A stretch of DNA of 64,000 nt from Chlamydiales bacterium (GCA_024233575.1 JACKPN010000006.1:62001-126000), one strand, 5' to 3'. Counted from the first letter of the stretch, positions 8,715 to 17,651 are shown. The notes: generated by a model not told the origin, from the sequence alone. Numbers and translations: made by a program.

Positions 8715-9661
8715 CGTAATATTTCTTTGACTGATTCTATACTGACATTCCTACCGCTGAGGATGACGACAATAGGTCCTTTAACATCACCGACTTTTCC
8801 GTTCAGAATGGCAGCAAGGGTTACCGCTGCCGAAGGTTCGATCAAATATTGGTGATGCTTTAGGCACCAGCGCACCGCATCAATGATGGAGTCCTCATCG
8901 ACAAGACAGCATCCTGCGATGCGCGATTTTATCAGATCGAAACAGCGCGCTCCGATGCCGCCCTCAACGCCTGCTGCCAGCGTCTTAAAAGGCGGCAATT
9001 GCGTTACCGCTTCTCCACGCTGCAAAGATAGGTGTAATGCCGGCGATCCTTCATGCTGACACCCGATCACCTGAATAGTGGGATTATGATCATTTACGAC
9101 ACAGCAAAGGCCCGCACAAAGGCCGCCGCCACCAACAGGCGTCAGGATCATCTTCACATCGGGAACATCTTTAATGATCTCCATTGCCAAAGTACCACCG
9201 TTCCCTGCCATCACGCAGTCATCATCAAAGGGAGAAATAAAAGGAATCCCTCTCATTCGCGCCTCATCTTTTGCCAGATGTTCCGTTTCATCGTAGCCAA
9301 TGCATGGCGCACGAATAACTTCCGCCCCGTAAGCAATGATACCTGCTAACTTGCTGGGATCGACCTGGCTGGGTACAAATATCGTTGCTTTGATTCCTAA
9401 TTTTTGGGACATATAGGCAAGCGCTTTACCATGATTGCCTGCTGAACAGCTAAGGACGCCCTTTTTCTTCTCTTCAGCAGTCATCTGCAATAGACGGAAA
9501 CAGGCGCCACGAATTTTAAACGATCCCGTTACTTGAAGATGTTCGCATTTAAGGTAGACTTCTGTTCCCAAGATCTCGGAAAGCGGAAGCGATTTCTCCA
9601 TGGGGGTACGACGGATATACCCGCAAATTGCTGGTGCTGCTTGTTTAATCAATTCTATCAT
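8711..9661 (-). CDS. PLP-dependent threonine/hydroxyaspartate dehydratase family
   Basis: Fold-type II PLP enzyme of 316 residues. The PLP-binding lysine sits in the motif 'TGSFKIRGA', the phosphate-binding glycine loop is 'TPVGGGGLCAGL', and 'SCSAGNHGKALAY' matches the Asn-loop of serine/threonine dehydratases. No regulatory ACT domain follows, so this is the short catabolic type. Candidates are a biodegradative threonine dehydratase, serine racemase, or a 3-hydroxyaspartate ammonia-lyase. The last is interesting because the next gene belongs to the family containing iminosuccinate reductase. It is translated after the ornithine-cyclodeaminase-like gene with a 17-nt overlap, so the two proteins are probably co-produced. 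Confidence 0.85.
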   Translation of the reverse strand: MIELIKQAAPAICGYIRRTPMEKSLPLSEILGTEVYLKCEHLQVTGSFKIRGACFRLLQMTAEEKKKGVLSCSAGNHGKALAYMSQKLGIKATIFVPSQVDPSKLAGIIAYGAEVIRAPCIGYDETEHLAKDEARMRGIPFISPFDDDCVMAGNGGTLAMEIIKDVPDVKMILTPVGGGGLCAGLCCVVNDHNPTIQVIGCQHEGSPALHLSLQRGEAVTQLPPFKTLAAGVEGGIGARCFDLIKSRIAGCCLVDEDSIIDAVRWCLKHHQYLIEPSAAVTLAAILNGKVGDVKGPIVVILSGRNVSIESVKEILR

Positions 9662-10607
9662 GAATCATTCCTTCGTAAATAGCGGTTGCGATCTGAATAT
9701 CCTGAACGGCATTCCCTGTAAGGTCGGCGATGGTGATCTGATCATCCTGAGAGCGGCCAAGTGCAGGATTCCGAACCACCTCTCCCAATTCGACAATTTT
9801 ATCCCTGTCAACGATCTCTTGCTTGATCGCATAGGATGTATCCCCATGCTCGAAACATTGCATGCGGCTATCATTGCAGACAATATCAGCCTTGCCGAAC
9901 AAAGCAGCTTCCAGTTCCTGCTTGCCTCCGCCATCTGCACCGACAGCGGTGATATGCGTTCCCGCCCTTACCTGGCCAGCAATAAGTAAAGGTTTTTTTG
10001 AGGGCGTCGTTGTCACGATGACATTGCAGAGGTCAGTTACCATCTTGATCTCTTCCGTAGCGATGATGTCAAAATCCTGCAAATCAGGGTGGCTGCAGTA
10101 AGCAGCGAGATTTTTTTTATTTCTTCCCCAAACAATGACATCACGGCATGGTGTCACCTCTTTCAAATAGCATAGCTGCATCAACGCTTGTGTTCCTGTT
10201 CCGACGATCCCAATCCGATCTACCTGTTTTGGTGCGAAGTATTTTGCAGCAACAGCGCCGGCAGCAGCGGTCCTGCAATCTGTCAAGTAACCCTCGTCTA
10301 AAAGTATCGCCTTCAATGAACCGGTTTTTCGGCAAAACAACAGCATCAGCCCCTGGCTTGCAGGCAGTCCTAGCGTGGGGTTGTCATGAAAGCCCGATGC
10401 TATTTTAACGACATAATCATCGGCATGATGTATATAACCATACTTGATATGCACGTCACCGGGGGGCTCATCGAAGTGGAGACTGCCGAAAGGCGGAGTA
10501 ACAACCTGTCCTGAGGAATAGAGAAGAAAGCCTTCTTCAATCAGAGCGATCACCCGTTTGCGGTCAAGAGAACAGATGATCTCTTCTTTCGTGAATATTT
10601 GCGTCAT
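9645..10607 (-). CDS. Ornithine cyclodeaminase/mu-crystallin family dehydrogenase
   Basis: A 320-residue NAD(P)-binding protein of the OCD/mu-crystallin family. Visible landmarks are 'DEGYLTDCRTAAAGAVAAKYF' (substrate loop with the conserved Arg), the Rossmann motif 'GIVGTGTQAL' and 'GADGGGKQELE'. The family includes ornithine cyclodeaminase, ketimine reductases, the arginine dehydrogenase DauB and iminosuccinate reductase BhcD; sequence alone does not separate these. It lies between a YheO/DauR-type regulator (4-nt overlap) and a PLP dehydratase (17-nt overlap), so the three genes form one operon. A DauB- or BhcD-like role is the best guess from this context. Confidence 0.85.
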   Translation of the reverse strand: MTQIFTKEEIICSLDRKRVIALIEEGFLLYSSGQVVTPPFGSLHFDEPPGDVHIKYGYIHHADDYVVKIASGFHDNPTLGLPASQGLMLLFCRKTGSLKAILLDEGYLTDCRTAAAGAVAAKYFAPKQVDRIGIVGTGTQALMQLCYLKEVTPCRDVIVWGRNKKNLAAYCSHPDLQDFDIIATEEIKMVTDLCNVIVTTTPSKKPLLIAGQVRAGTHITAVGADGGGKQELEAALFGKADIVCNDSRMQCFEHGDTSYAIKQEIVDRDKIVELGEVVRNPALGRSQDDQITIADLTGNAVQDIQIATAIYEGMIHDRID

Positions 10608-11206
10608 GGCAGCCTCTTCAGGTCATTATAAATCGTTGCACGCGATACCCCCAAAACCACAGCCGCATAATCGGCAGCTTTCGGCGCTTCAAAAGCTCCT
10701 TTATCACGCAGCTCGCCAACAACTTCCCTCCTTTGCTTATGTGTCAAAGCGTTTACCGCCAAGTTAACTTTTTTCAGGTAGTAATGAACATATTTGGAAA
10801 TCTTCTCTTGCCAGTCATTGGCAAACAAAGCGTCCGGCTGTGATTCGCCATTGCTATCACTTAAAAAAGTCTCCGCTATTCGTTGGAACTGTTCAAAAAA
10901 GCTGACATCCATATTAAAGCAGAGCAAGCCAATCGGCCTCTTCGCGGCATCACGGATCGTTATTGATGTCGATTTAATTTTTCGACCATCACAGTTACGC
11001 TTATAGTAAGGGGGGAAGTAGTCCGGATACACAACAAGGTTGTCCAGTAATGCATCGTCACCTGGCGAACGCTTAGAGTAATTGTTATAAATGGCGACGA
11101 TTTTGTCTGTTTCGCAGTCGTGGATGACCGCCTCAACATGCGGATAAAATAATGCCACGACCGCTTCAGCAACGGGAAGGAACGGTAAAAATTCTTTTCT
11201 CACTTT
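10604..11206 (-). CDS. YheO/DauR-type transcriptional regulator
   Basis: About 200 residues with an N-terminal PAS-like YheO domain ('AVIHDCETDKIVAIYNN', 'KSTSITIRDAAKRPIGLLCFNMD') and a C-terminal helix-turn-helix ending 'VLGVSRATIYNDLKRL'. This is the layout of DauR and related regulators. GTG at 11206 is the likely start, with AGGA 7 nt upstream; a longer frame from TTG at 11230 would run through the promoter. The promoter lies inside a palindrome just upstream, which suggests autoregulation. Through the overlapping operon it would also control the OCD-family dehydrogenase and the dehydratase, probably in response to an amino-acid ligand. Confidence 0.85.
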   Translation of the reverse strand, partial: KVRKEFLPFLPVAEAVVALFYPHVEAVIHDCETDKIVAIYNNYSKRSPGDDALLDNLVVYPDYFPPYYKRNCDGRKIKSTSITIRDAAKRPIGLLCFNMDVSFFEQFQRIAETFLSDSNGESQPDALFANDWQEKISKYVHYYLKKVNLAVNALTHKQRREVVGELRDKGAFEAPKAADYAAVVLGVSRATIYNDLKRLP

Positions 11207-11211
11207 TTGAT

Positions 11212-11259
11212 CCTGTACATTTTGGTACAAATTATACAGGACCGTCTAGCTCTATGCAA
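11212..11259 (-). promoter_or_regulatory. Promoter embedded in a 29-bp palindromic operator
   Basis: On the minus strand, TTGCAT (plus-strand 11254-11259) and a perfect TATAAT (11231-11236) are spaced by exactly 17 bp. The -10 lies inside an inverted repeat with 10-bp arms, 11212-11221 and 11231-11240 (8 of 10 pairs match), around a 9-bp centre. The palindrome ends about 6 nt upstream of the proposed GTG start of the regulator. A repressor bound here would block the promoter directly. Confidence 0.65.
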
Positions 11260-11279
11260 GAAAATAGAATAACATCCGT

Positions 11280-11828
11280 TCAAGACGGATACCTGAGACT
11301 ATCACCATATTTAAACTGTGAAGCCAAGCACTTAAACACGCCGCATGTCTCTGGTCCTTCCGGAGCAATCATCATCGGTATACATAATAAACATGTTTGT
11401 ACAGCTATCGCTTCCATACATGCACCGGAAGCGCAAACGCAGCAACCAAAAACGCAACAATATTTCGTAAGTTTTAGATTCTGTTTCGAGTCTTCACTAC
11501 AACAAGACACAATTGAATAAGCTGTTGTAATAGGGGCGCATCCCATACCTAAAGCAATACATCCTGCACCATAACAACATGAGTACCCTCCCCAAGCTGC
11601 TGTTGTTGGACAGCAAAAAAAGCAATTTGCAAACCAGCAAATCCTAGATAAGAGCGCAGTTTTAAGACACTGCTTAGAATCTAGCTTGGAGCAACTTTCA
11701 CGTTCTTGATCCCAATATGTTGTAAGTTCTCTTAGCGTCATGCCACCGCAATGCCCTTTAACGAAAGGCTCTTCAATGCCTTCAAAAAAGTGTTCATAGC
11801 TTTCAAATCGTTCTGTTTCAACTGTCAT
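11280..11828 (-). CDS. Cys-rich hydrophobic membrane protein, Inc-like
   Basis: A 182-residue protein with a polar N terminus of ~60 residues, then two hydrophobic blocks (around 'LLSRICWFANCFFCCP' and 'YCCVFGCCVCASGACMEA'). It carries more than 20 cysteines, several in CC pairs. The paired hydrophobic hairpins recall chlamydial inclusion membrane (Inc) proteins, but the cysteine density is unusual for those. The SD GGAGAG lies about 5 nt upstream of ATG 11828. It is a single gene between the DauR-like operon and the suf/sua5 operon, with its own promoter. Not recognised as a known family. Cysteine-dense cytoplasmic hairpins could bind metal or be S-acylated, but I see no established motif. 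Confidence 0.7.
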   Translation of the reverse strand: MTVETERFESYEHFFEGIEEPFVKGHCGGMTLRELTTYWDQERESCSKLDSKQCLKTALLSRICWFANCFFCCPTTAAWGGYSCCYGAGCIALGMGCAPITTAYSIVSCCSEDSKQNLKLTKYCCVFGCCVCASGACMEAIAVQTCLLCIPMMIAPEGPETCGVFKCLASQFKYGDSLRYPS

Positions 11829-11852
11829 AATTCTCTCCGGTTAATGTTGCGC

Positions 11853-11884
11853 AAGACTTTAAAGTCTTCCTATGAAATTGTCAA
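11853..11884 (-). promoter_or_regulatory. Promoter with palindrome for the Cys-rich protein gene
   Basis: Minus-strand TTGACA (plus-strand 11879-11884) and TAAAGT (11856-11861) are 17 bp apart. The -10 lies in a perfect 16-bp palindrome, AAGACTTTAAAGTCTT, at 11853-11868, about 25 nt upstream of the start codon. The palindrome may be an operator. Confidence 0.5.
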
Positions 11885-11967
11885 AAAAATAGAGTAACCC
11901 CGATGCAGGTAGTCCTAAACAGATTCGTCAAGTTGTTTTCGATATATTCGAGAGCAGCCGCTGTATA

Positions 11968-12897
11968 TTAACTAGCAGCCCTTGCAAGGCGGTCGTGAAT
12001 CGTCTTCCATAATCCTTCATTGGGAATATCCACATCTATCCACACCTCTTTGACACCCTCTTGATCAAGACGGCGTAAGGTACGGTATAGACTTTCGGCT
12101 ACGGAGCGAGGATCTTGCTTAGTGCCTAAAAGATAAATATGCGCATTGTCGGGATAGCGGACACCGGTGTACCCTAAAATAGTGTGCGCATTATCGGGAA
12201 TTGTTCGGCAAAGATGCAAAATGGCCTGGGGGGCATAATGACGGTACATCTGCCCGGGGCAGATTGGCTTTTTCGGATCTTCCTGTTTTAGAAACTCCGG
12301 CTGGTATCCAAGAATAGGGATGAACATCTCCGCGGCGAGTGCTCCCCGGCGGACAATCGCCCAGCGATCGCCATAATAAAGGAGAATCGTCGACTCGACC
12401 CCTTCTTCACAAAAACCACCATCCATCACTGGGAAATCCTGTCCAAAATCCTGTTCAACATGCTCGGCAGCGGTTGCTGACGGCTTACCGGACAGGTTTG
12501 CTGAGGGCATCACTAGCGGTCCTGTCTTGGCAATGACTTCTCTTGTCTTCTGACGTTGAGGGACGCGGAAAGCCGCCGTTGGCAATCCGGCGCGGATCAT
12601 TGAGGAAACAGCCTCTTGATCAACAGGGATGACAAGGGTCATCGCTCCTGGCCAGAACTTTTCTGCTAAAGCTTCCAAATCGGGAGGAAAACGGTCGGTA
12701 AATGCGGTAAGCTGGTCGAAAGAGGCTAGGTGGATGATGAGAGGGTTATCGGCAGGGCGTCCTTTCAGGGTAAAGATCGCCTGTACAGCTTCAGGGCAAT
12801 GTACCGAAGCTGCCATGCCGTAAACCGTTTCGGTCGGCAGGCTGACAACTTCCCCGGCATTCAGACGTTGAACTGCTTCCTCTTCAGTGATACGCAT
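11968..12897 (-). CDS. tsaC: L-threonylcarbamoyladenylate synthase (Sua5/YrdC family)
   Basis: Makes threonylcarbamoyl-AMP, the precursor of the t6A37 modification on ANN-decoding tRNAs. The YrdC catalytic domain is clear: 'SLPTETVYGMAA', 'FTLKGRPADNPLIIHL', 'AFRVPQ', 'PLVMPSANLSGKPS'. At 309 residues it includes the extra C-terminal Sua5 domain (from ~residue 205 onward, starting near 'KPICPGQMYRHYAP'). It starts 1 nt after the sufS stop, so it is the last gene of the suf operon in this genome. The link between Fe-S assembly and tRNA modification is by co-transcription only. Confidence 0.92.
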   Translation of the reverse strand: MRITEEEAVQRLNAGEVVSLPTETVYGMAASVHCPEAVQAIFTLKGRPADNPLIIHLASFDQLTAFTDRFPPDLEALAEKFWPGAMTLVIPVDQEAVSSMIRAGLPTAAFRVPQRQKTREVIAKTGPLVMPSANLSGKPSATAAEHVEQDFGQDFPVMDGGFCEEGVESTILLYYGDRWAIVRRGALAAEMFIPILGYQPEFLKQEDPKKPICPGQMYRHYAPQAILHLCRTIPDNAHTILGYTGVRYPDNAHIYLLGTKQDPRSVAESLYRTLRRLDQEGVKEVWIDVDIPNEGLWKTIHDRLARAAS

Positions 12898-12898
12898 A

Positions 12899-14110
12899 TT
12901 ATCTTAGCTGACCGACAGCAGCGAGGAGAGCATCATGGAAAATATCGATCTCCTCCTTAGTGTTGTACATACCCAGGGACACGCGCGCAGTAGCGTCGAT
13001 ATTGTAATGCTGCATGATCGGCTGGGTGCAATGATGTCCCGTGCGTATGGCGATGCCGCGCAGATCAAGAAGCGTACCAAGATCTAAAGGATGGACGCCA
13101 TCGATAAGGAAACTCACAACGGCGCCTTTGCCTTTGGCGGTGCCGAAGATATTCATTCCGTCGATGCTCGTCAGTTTTTTTGTCAGATGCTTAAGAAGAT
13201 CCTGTTCATAAGCATGGATAGCTTCCATACCAATCCCCTGCAGGTAACGGATGGCCGCACCTAAGCCGATCACCTCGACGATCATGGGCGTTCCTGCTTC
13301 AAATTTCAGAGGAAGATCGTTATAAGTGGTCTTCTCAAAAGTCACTTTTTTAATCATATCGCCGCCACCCTGGTAGGGAGGCATTTGATCCAGAAGCTCT
13401 TCTTTACCATAGAGGATGCCGATGCCTGTCGGTCCATAAGTCTTATGACCGGAGAAGATATAGAAATCGGCATCGAGGTCCTGAACATCGATTGCCATGT
13501 GCGGCGTTGCCTGTGCGCCGTCCACAAGGACCTTGGCGCCGGCATCATGGGCAATAGCGATGATCTCCTTCATCGGGTTGACGGTGCCAAGAGTATTGGA
13601 AACATGCGTTACCGCAACAAGTTTTGTCTTTTCGGTAACTAATTTTCTGAACTCTTCCATATCGAGGTTGCCTGCATCATCAAAGGGAACGACCTTGAGG
13701 CGCGCAGCACGGTCCTGACAAAGAATCTGCCACGGCACGATATTTGAATGATGCTCCATCTCGGTGATGACGATCTCGTCACCGGGTTTGATGAATGCTT
13801 TACCGAAGGAGTAGGCTGCCATATTAATCGACTCGGTCGCTCCGCGAGTGAAGATAATCTCATGCGGTTCTTTGGCATTAAGAAGCTTCTGCACCTCTCT
13901 GCGCACCTTTTGGTATGCTTCGGTCGCCTCCACGGCAAGAGAATAAACGGCGCGATGGACGGTACCGTAATGCTCCCGCATAAAACTGTCCATCGCTTCA
14001 ATGACCGGCAGCGGCTTTTGCGCTGTCGCCGCCGTGTCGAAATAGATGAGCGGATGTCCGTTGAACTCCTGCTTCAGAATGGGAAAATCATGACGGACAC
14101 GCATATCCAT
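12899..14110 (-). CDS. sufS: Cysteine desulfurase SufS
   Basis: PLP enzyme that takes sulfur from cysteine for Fe-S cluster assembly. Key features are the PLP lysine in 'SGHKTYGPTGIG', 'TEMEHHSNIVPW', 'VDGAQATPH', and the persulfide-forming cysteine in 'RTGHHCTQP' near the C terminus. The surroundings of that Cys are of the group II (SufS/CsdA) type. The ATG at 14110 has AGGTG close upstream; an in-frame GTG at 14116 directly follows the sufD stop. It is encoded after sufD in the operon sufB-C-D-S, the order I recall for Chlamydia. No SufE- or SufU-like partner is in this window, so the sulfur acceptor is unknown here. Confidence 0.95.
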   Translation of the reverse strand: MDMRVRHDFPILKQEFNGHPLIYFDTAATAQKPLPVIEAMDSFMREHYGTVHRAVYSLAVEATEAYQKVRREVQKLLNAKEPHEIIFTRGATESINMAAYSFGKAFIKPGDEIVITEMEHHSNIVPWQILCQDRAARLKVVPFDDAGNLDMEEFRKLVTEKTKLVAVTHVSNTLGTVNPMKEIIAIAHDAGAKVLVDGAQATPHMAIDVQDLDADFYIFSGHKTYGPTGIGILYGKEELLDQMPPYQGGGDMIKKVTFEKTTYNDLPLKFEAGTPMIVEVIGLGAAIRYLQGIGMEAIHAYEQDLLKHLTKKLTSIDGMNIFGTAKGKGAVVSFLIDGVHPLDLGTLLDLRGIAIRTGHHCTQPIMQHYNIDATARVSLGMYNTKEEIDIFHDALLAAVGQLR

Positions 14111-14116
14111 GCTCAC

Positions 14117-15427
14117 CTACTTTAAAAATGATTTTGCGTAATCGGATAACTTTTTCGCAAGCGTTGGAATCGATATCAGATCGATCACCTCGCGACAGTA
14201 ACCATGGATCAAGAGATTTTTTGCTGTATCATCGCTAACGCCGCGCGATTTCATGTAGAACAGCAACTCCTCGTCAAGCTGGCCGACGGTCGATCCGTGA
14301 GAGGCTTTGACATCATCGGCAAAGATCTCAAGGTTAGGTTTGCTATCGGCATGTGCGCCTTCGCTAAGAATCAAGTTATTGTTCAGCTGGAAAGCGTCTG
14401 TCTTTTGCGCTTCGGCATGGACGTATATCTTTCCTTCAAAGCTAGAACGGCTAGTATCGCGAAGAACGCCTTTGAATAGCTGGTTCGACCGGCAATGTGG
14501 CTGCTGATGGTCGACAAGAACGTGCGTATGCACTTCATGGCGACTACCAGTCATCCAGGCACCATTGAGGTCAGCTTCTGCATTCTCACCCATAAGAGCA
14601 ACGCGATAGTCATCTCGCACCGTCACACTACCGTTGGTAACTGAGACTGCTTTCAGCGTACTGTCGCGTTTCAGCGTGGCGCGCAGAGCAGTGAACACCC
14701 ACGCATCATCGGGGTATTCCATCGCTGTTTGGTAGCAGCGAACATGAGCGCCCTCTTCCACAGCCATGTCAATCACTTCGTTAACACAGTAGCCGCTTCC
14801 GCTGCGATGGCGGTGGTCGTTAAGAATTGCAAACTCCGCGCCAGCTCCAACAAAACAATGGATACGCGGGATCATCGCCATCGTTGTCTCTTCAGCATCT
14901 GCCAGCTGGATGATCTGCAAAGGAGCGCCTGCCACGGTACCCGGAGGAACATAGATAAAGGCGCCGTCACGGGTAAGAGCTCCGTTAAGGACTGCGAACG
15001 GATCGGTTTCCGCCTTCAGCTCCTTACTCCAACGGTTATTCAGAAAAGTCCCATACGTTCTCGACGCCGCACTCAGATGCGTGATGACAATCTTGCTATT
15101 TAGTCCTGATGTATCTGAGAGCTCAGGACGGTAATGACCATTGATGAAGACGAGAAAGGATGTTTTGCATTCAGGGTAGACATAACCCTCCACAGCTGAG
15201 GCATCGAGCCGGGTTGGATGTGAAGACGCGAACGCCCGAGAAAAGAGGCTTCGCAGCCTCACGTATTTATAAACCTCTGTCTTCCGCGTCGGTAGTCCGA
15301 TCTCTTGAAAACGCTCCCAAGCCTTTGCTTTCAATCGCTTAAGCGATTCACCATCAGTGCTATCGCCATAGAGTTTCTCCAGCATGCTATAAAATGTTTC
15401 TTCCTGCGTGTTTTGCTGCGTCATCAT
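14117..15427 (-). CDS. sufD: Fe-S assembly scaffold protein SufD
   Basis: SufBD-family beta-helix protein of 436 residues. It shows the family C-terminal region, 'HADSKPNLEIFADDVKASHGSTVGQLDEELLFYMKSRG' (landmark only, residues ~345-385), and 'VRCYQTAMEYPDDAWVFTALRATL' in the helix core. It partners SufB and SufC in the SufBC2D scaffold that builds and transfers Fe-S clusters. Its start overlaps the sufC stop by 4 nt and its stop is adjacent to sufS, consistent with one polycistronic message from the promoter at 17.7 kb. Confidence 0.93.
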   Translation of the reverse strand: MMTQQNTQEETFYSMLEKLYGDSTDGESLKRLKAKAWERFQEIGLPTRKTEVYKYVRLRSLFSRAFASSHPTRLDASAVEGYVYPECKTSFLVFINGHYRPELSDTSGLNSKIVITHLSAASRTYGTFLNNRWSKELKAETDPFAVLNGALTRDGAFIYVPPGTVAGAPLQIIQLADAEETTMAMIPRIHCFVGAGAEFAILNDHRHRSGSGYCVNEVIDMAVEEGAHVRCYQTAMEYPDDAWVFTALRATLKRDSTLKAVSVTNGSVTVRDDYRVALMGENAEADLNGAWMTGSRHEVHTHVLVDHQQPHCRSNQLFKGVLRDTSRSSFEGKIYVHAEAQKTDAFQLNNNLILSEGAHADSKPNLEIFADDVKASHGSTVGQLDEELLFYMKSRGVSDDTAKNLLIHGYCREVIDLISIPTLAKKLSDYAKSFLK

Positions 15428-16203
15428 TCGGCGACGCCCTCCTCAACTTCTTCACCTACCCAGTCGTAGCCTTTATCTTCCAGCTCTTCGGCAAGCTTGG
15501 GACCGCCGGACTGCACGATACGTCCATCGACCATGACATGGATAATCTGCGGCTGGATGTAGTTGAGGAGACGCTGATAGTGAGTGATCAAGACCAGACC
15601 GATCTCCGGCGACATCAGCTTTTTCACGCTGCAGGCAACGATGCGCATTGCATCGATGTCGAGGCCGGAGTCTGTTTCATCGAGGATCGCCAGCGTCGGC
15701 TTGAGGACAGCCATCTGAAGGATTTCGTTGCGCTTTTTCTCTCCGCCGGAGAACCCTTCGTTGAGGTTGCGACGTTTGAAATCCGGCTTGATCTCCATCA
15801 GCTTCATCTTTTCATCAAGGAGCGTCTCGAATGCCTCTATCGGCATCTCCTCCTCGCCGCGCGCCCTGCGCTGCGCGTTGTAGGCAGCATGAAGGAACTT
15901 GACGTTGTTGACGCCGGGAATTTCGACAGGATACTGGAAGCTCATGAAGACACCGGCATGTGCGCGCTCTTCCGGTTCCATATCGAGGATATTTTTTCCC
16001 TTGAAGAGCACTTCCCCTTCTGTGACCTCATAAGAAGGATGGCCGGCCAGGACTTTTGCCAGTGTCGATTTTCCGGCGCCGTTAGGCCCCATAATCGCAT
16101 GGATCTCGCCGGCGTGGACGGTAAGATTAACGCCGCGAAGAATCGGTTCGCCATCTTCTGTGTTAGCGGAGAGATTTTTGATTTCTAGTAATTTTTCTTT
16201 CAT
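15424..16203 (-). CDS. sufC: Fe-S assembly ATPase SufC
   Basis: ABC-type ATPase of 259 residues. Visible motifs are Walker A 'GPNGAGKSTLAK', the SufC signature 'NEGFSGGEKKRNEIL' and Walker B 'LAILDETDSGLDIDAM'. It drives conformational change in the SufBC2D complex. It sits 5 nt after sufB and overlaps sufD by 4 nt. It ends with an acidic tail rich in Glu, slightly longer than E. coli SufC (~248 aa). Confidence 0.95.
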   Translation of the reverse strand: MKEKLLEIKNLSANTEDGEPILRGVNLTVHAGEIHAIMGPNGAGKSTLAKVLAGHPSYEVTEGEVLFKGKNILDMEPEERAHAGVFMSFQYPVEIPGVNNVKFLHAAYNAQRRARGEEEMPIEAFETLLDEKMKLMEIKPDFKRRNLNEGFSGGEKKRNEILQMAVLKPTLAILDETDSGLDIDAMRIVACSVKKLMSPEIGLVLITHYQRLLNYIQPQIIHVMVDGRIVQSGGPKLAEELEDKGYDWVGEEVEEGVAE

Positions 16204-16208
16204 ATTGA

Positions 16209-17651
16209 TTATCCGACAGAATGTTCTAGTTTTAATGTTAACAGCTGCTGCGCCTCGGTGGCGAACTCAAGAGGCAGTTCGCTGATCACCTCTTTGCAGA
16301 AGCCATTGACGATCATATTAATCGAGTCTTCAGTAGTGATGCCTCGCGACTGAAGGTAGAAGAGCTGCTCCTCATTCATCTTGGATGTGGAGGCTTCATG
16401 CTCCACTTCCGATGTGTTGTTACCCACTTCGATGTAAGGGAAAGTGTTCGCCGAGCATTTGTTGCCGACAAGCATAGAGTCGCACTGCGTGTAGTTGCGC
16501 GCTCCCGTCGCTTTCGGGGCAATCTTGACCAGTCCGCGGTAGCTGTTATGCCCTTCATCGGCAGAGATCCCTTTTGAGATGATCGTCGACGAGGTGTTTT
16601 TTCCCAGATGGATCATCTTAGTGCCGGTATCTGCCTGCATATGGCCGTTAGTGAGCGCTACTGAGTAGAATTCGCCGACGGAGTTGTCACCCTGCAAGAT
16701 ACAGCTTGGATATTTCCAAGTGATCGCAGCGCCGACTTCTACCTGCGACCAGGAAATCTTGGAATTTTTTCCTTTGCACAGTCCGCGCTTCGTGACGAAA
16801 TTGTAGATGCCCCCTTTGCCCGTCTTGGCATCGCCGGAGAACCAGTTCTGCACCGTCGCATATTTGATCTCTGCGTTATCGAGAGCGATCAGTTCAACGA
16901 CTGCGGCATGCAGCTGATTGTTGTCATAAGCCGGTGCTGTACATCCCTCGAGGTAGCTAACATAGGAACCCTCTTCGGCGATAATTAAGGTGCGCTCGAA
17001 CTGCCCTGTTTCCTTATCGTTGATACGGAAATAAGTCGACAGCTCCATCGGACTGCGTACACCTTTCGGCACATAGACAAACGAACCGTCGGTGAAGACT
17101 GCCGAGTTCAACGTCGCAAAAAAGTTGTCGCCGATAGGAACGACGCTAGCGAGATACTTCTCGACAAGGTCGGGGTATTTCTGCACCGCTTCGGAAATCG
17201 AGCAGAGAACAACGCCCGCATCTTCCAGCTTCTTCTTAAATGTTGTGCCGATCGATACGGAGTCGAACACCATGTCCACAGCAACATTTGCCAGGCGCTT
17301 CTGCTCATCCAGAGGAATTCCCAATTTTTCGAAAGTGCGCAAGACTTCGGGATCGACATCGTCCAGGCTTTCAAGTTTTTTCTTTGCCTTTGGCGAGGAG
17401 TAATAAGAAATATTTTGATAATCGATCGGATCATAGTGAGCATTAGGCCAATGCGGTTCGGTCATCTCCTGCCATTTACGGAATGCCTTGAGGCGGAATT
17501 CCAGCATGAATGACGGCTCATTTTTCTTCTTGGAGATCTCGCGGACGACATCTTCGTTGAGCCCTTTAGCGATTCGCTCCGATTCTACATCGGTGACAAA
17601 TCCATATTTATATTCCGTGCCTTCGCGGCTAAAATTCGTGTCTGCAGCCAT
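16209..17651 (-). CDS. sufB: Fe-S assembly scaffold protein SufB
   Basis: Core scaffold subunit of the SUF system. The N-terminal segment 'NEDVVREISKKKNEPSFMLEFRLKA' and the C-terminal 'GHNSYRGLVKIAPKA', 'CDSMLVGNKCSANTFPYIEV' and 'EHEASTSKMNEEQLFYLQSRG' are highly conserved SufB landmarks. I choose ATG 17651, which has GAGAGG 4 nt upstream and gives an N terminus like E. coli SufB. A longer frame begins at 17672. It is the first gene of sufB-C-D-S-tsaC and follows a strong promoter at 17706-17735. Confidence 0.96.
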   Translation of the reverse strand: MAADTNFSREGTEYKYGFVTDVESERIAKGLNEDVVREISKKKNEPSFMLEFRLKAFRKWQEMTEPHWPNAHYDPIDYQNISYYSSPKAKKKLESLDDVDPEVLRTFEKLGIPLDEQKRLANVAVDMVFDSVSIGTTFKKKLEDAGVVLCSISEAVQKYPDLVEKYLASVVPIGDNFFATLNSAVFTDGSFVYVPKGVRSPMELSTYFRINDKETGQFERTLIIAEEGSYVSYLEGCTAPAYDNNQLHAAVVELIALDNAEIKYATVQNWFSGDAKTGKGGIYNFVTKRGLCKGKNSKISWSQVEVGAAITWKYPSCILQGDNSVGEFYSVALTNGHMQADTGTKMIHLGKNTSSTIISKGISADEGHNSYRGLVKIAPKATGARNYTQCDSMLVGNKCSANTFPYIEVGNNTSEVEHEASTSKMNEEQLFYLQSRGITTEDSINMIVNGFCKEVISELPLEFATEAQQLLTLKLEHSVG

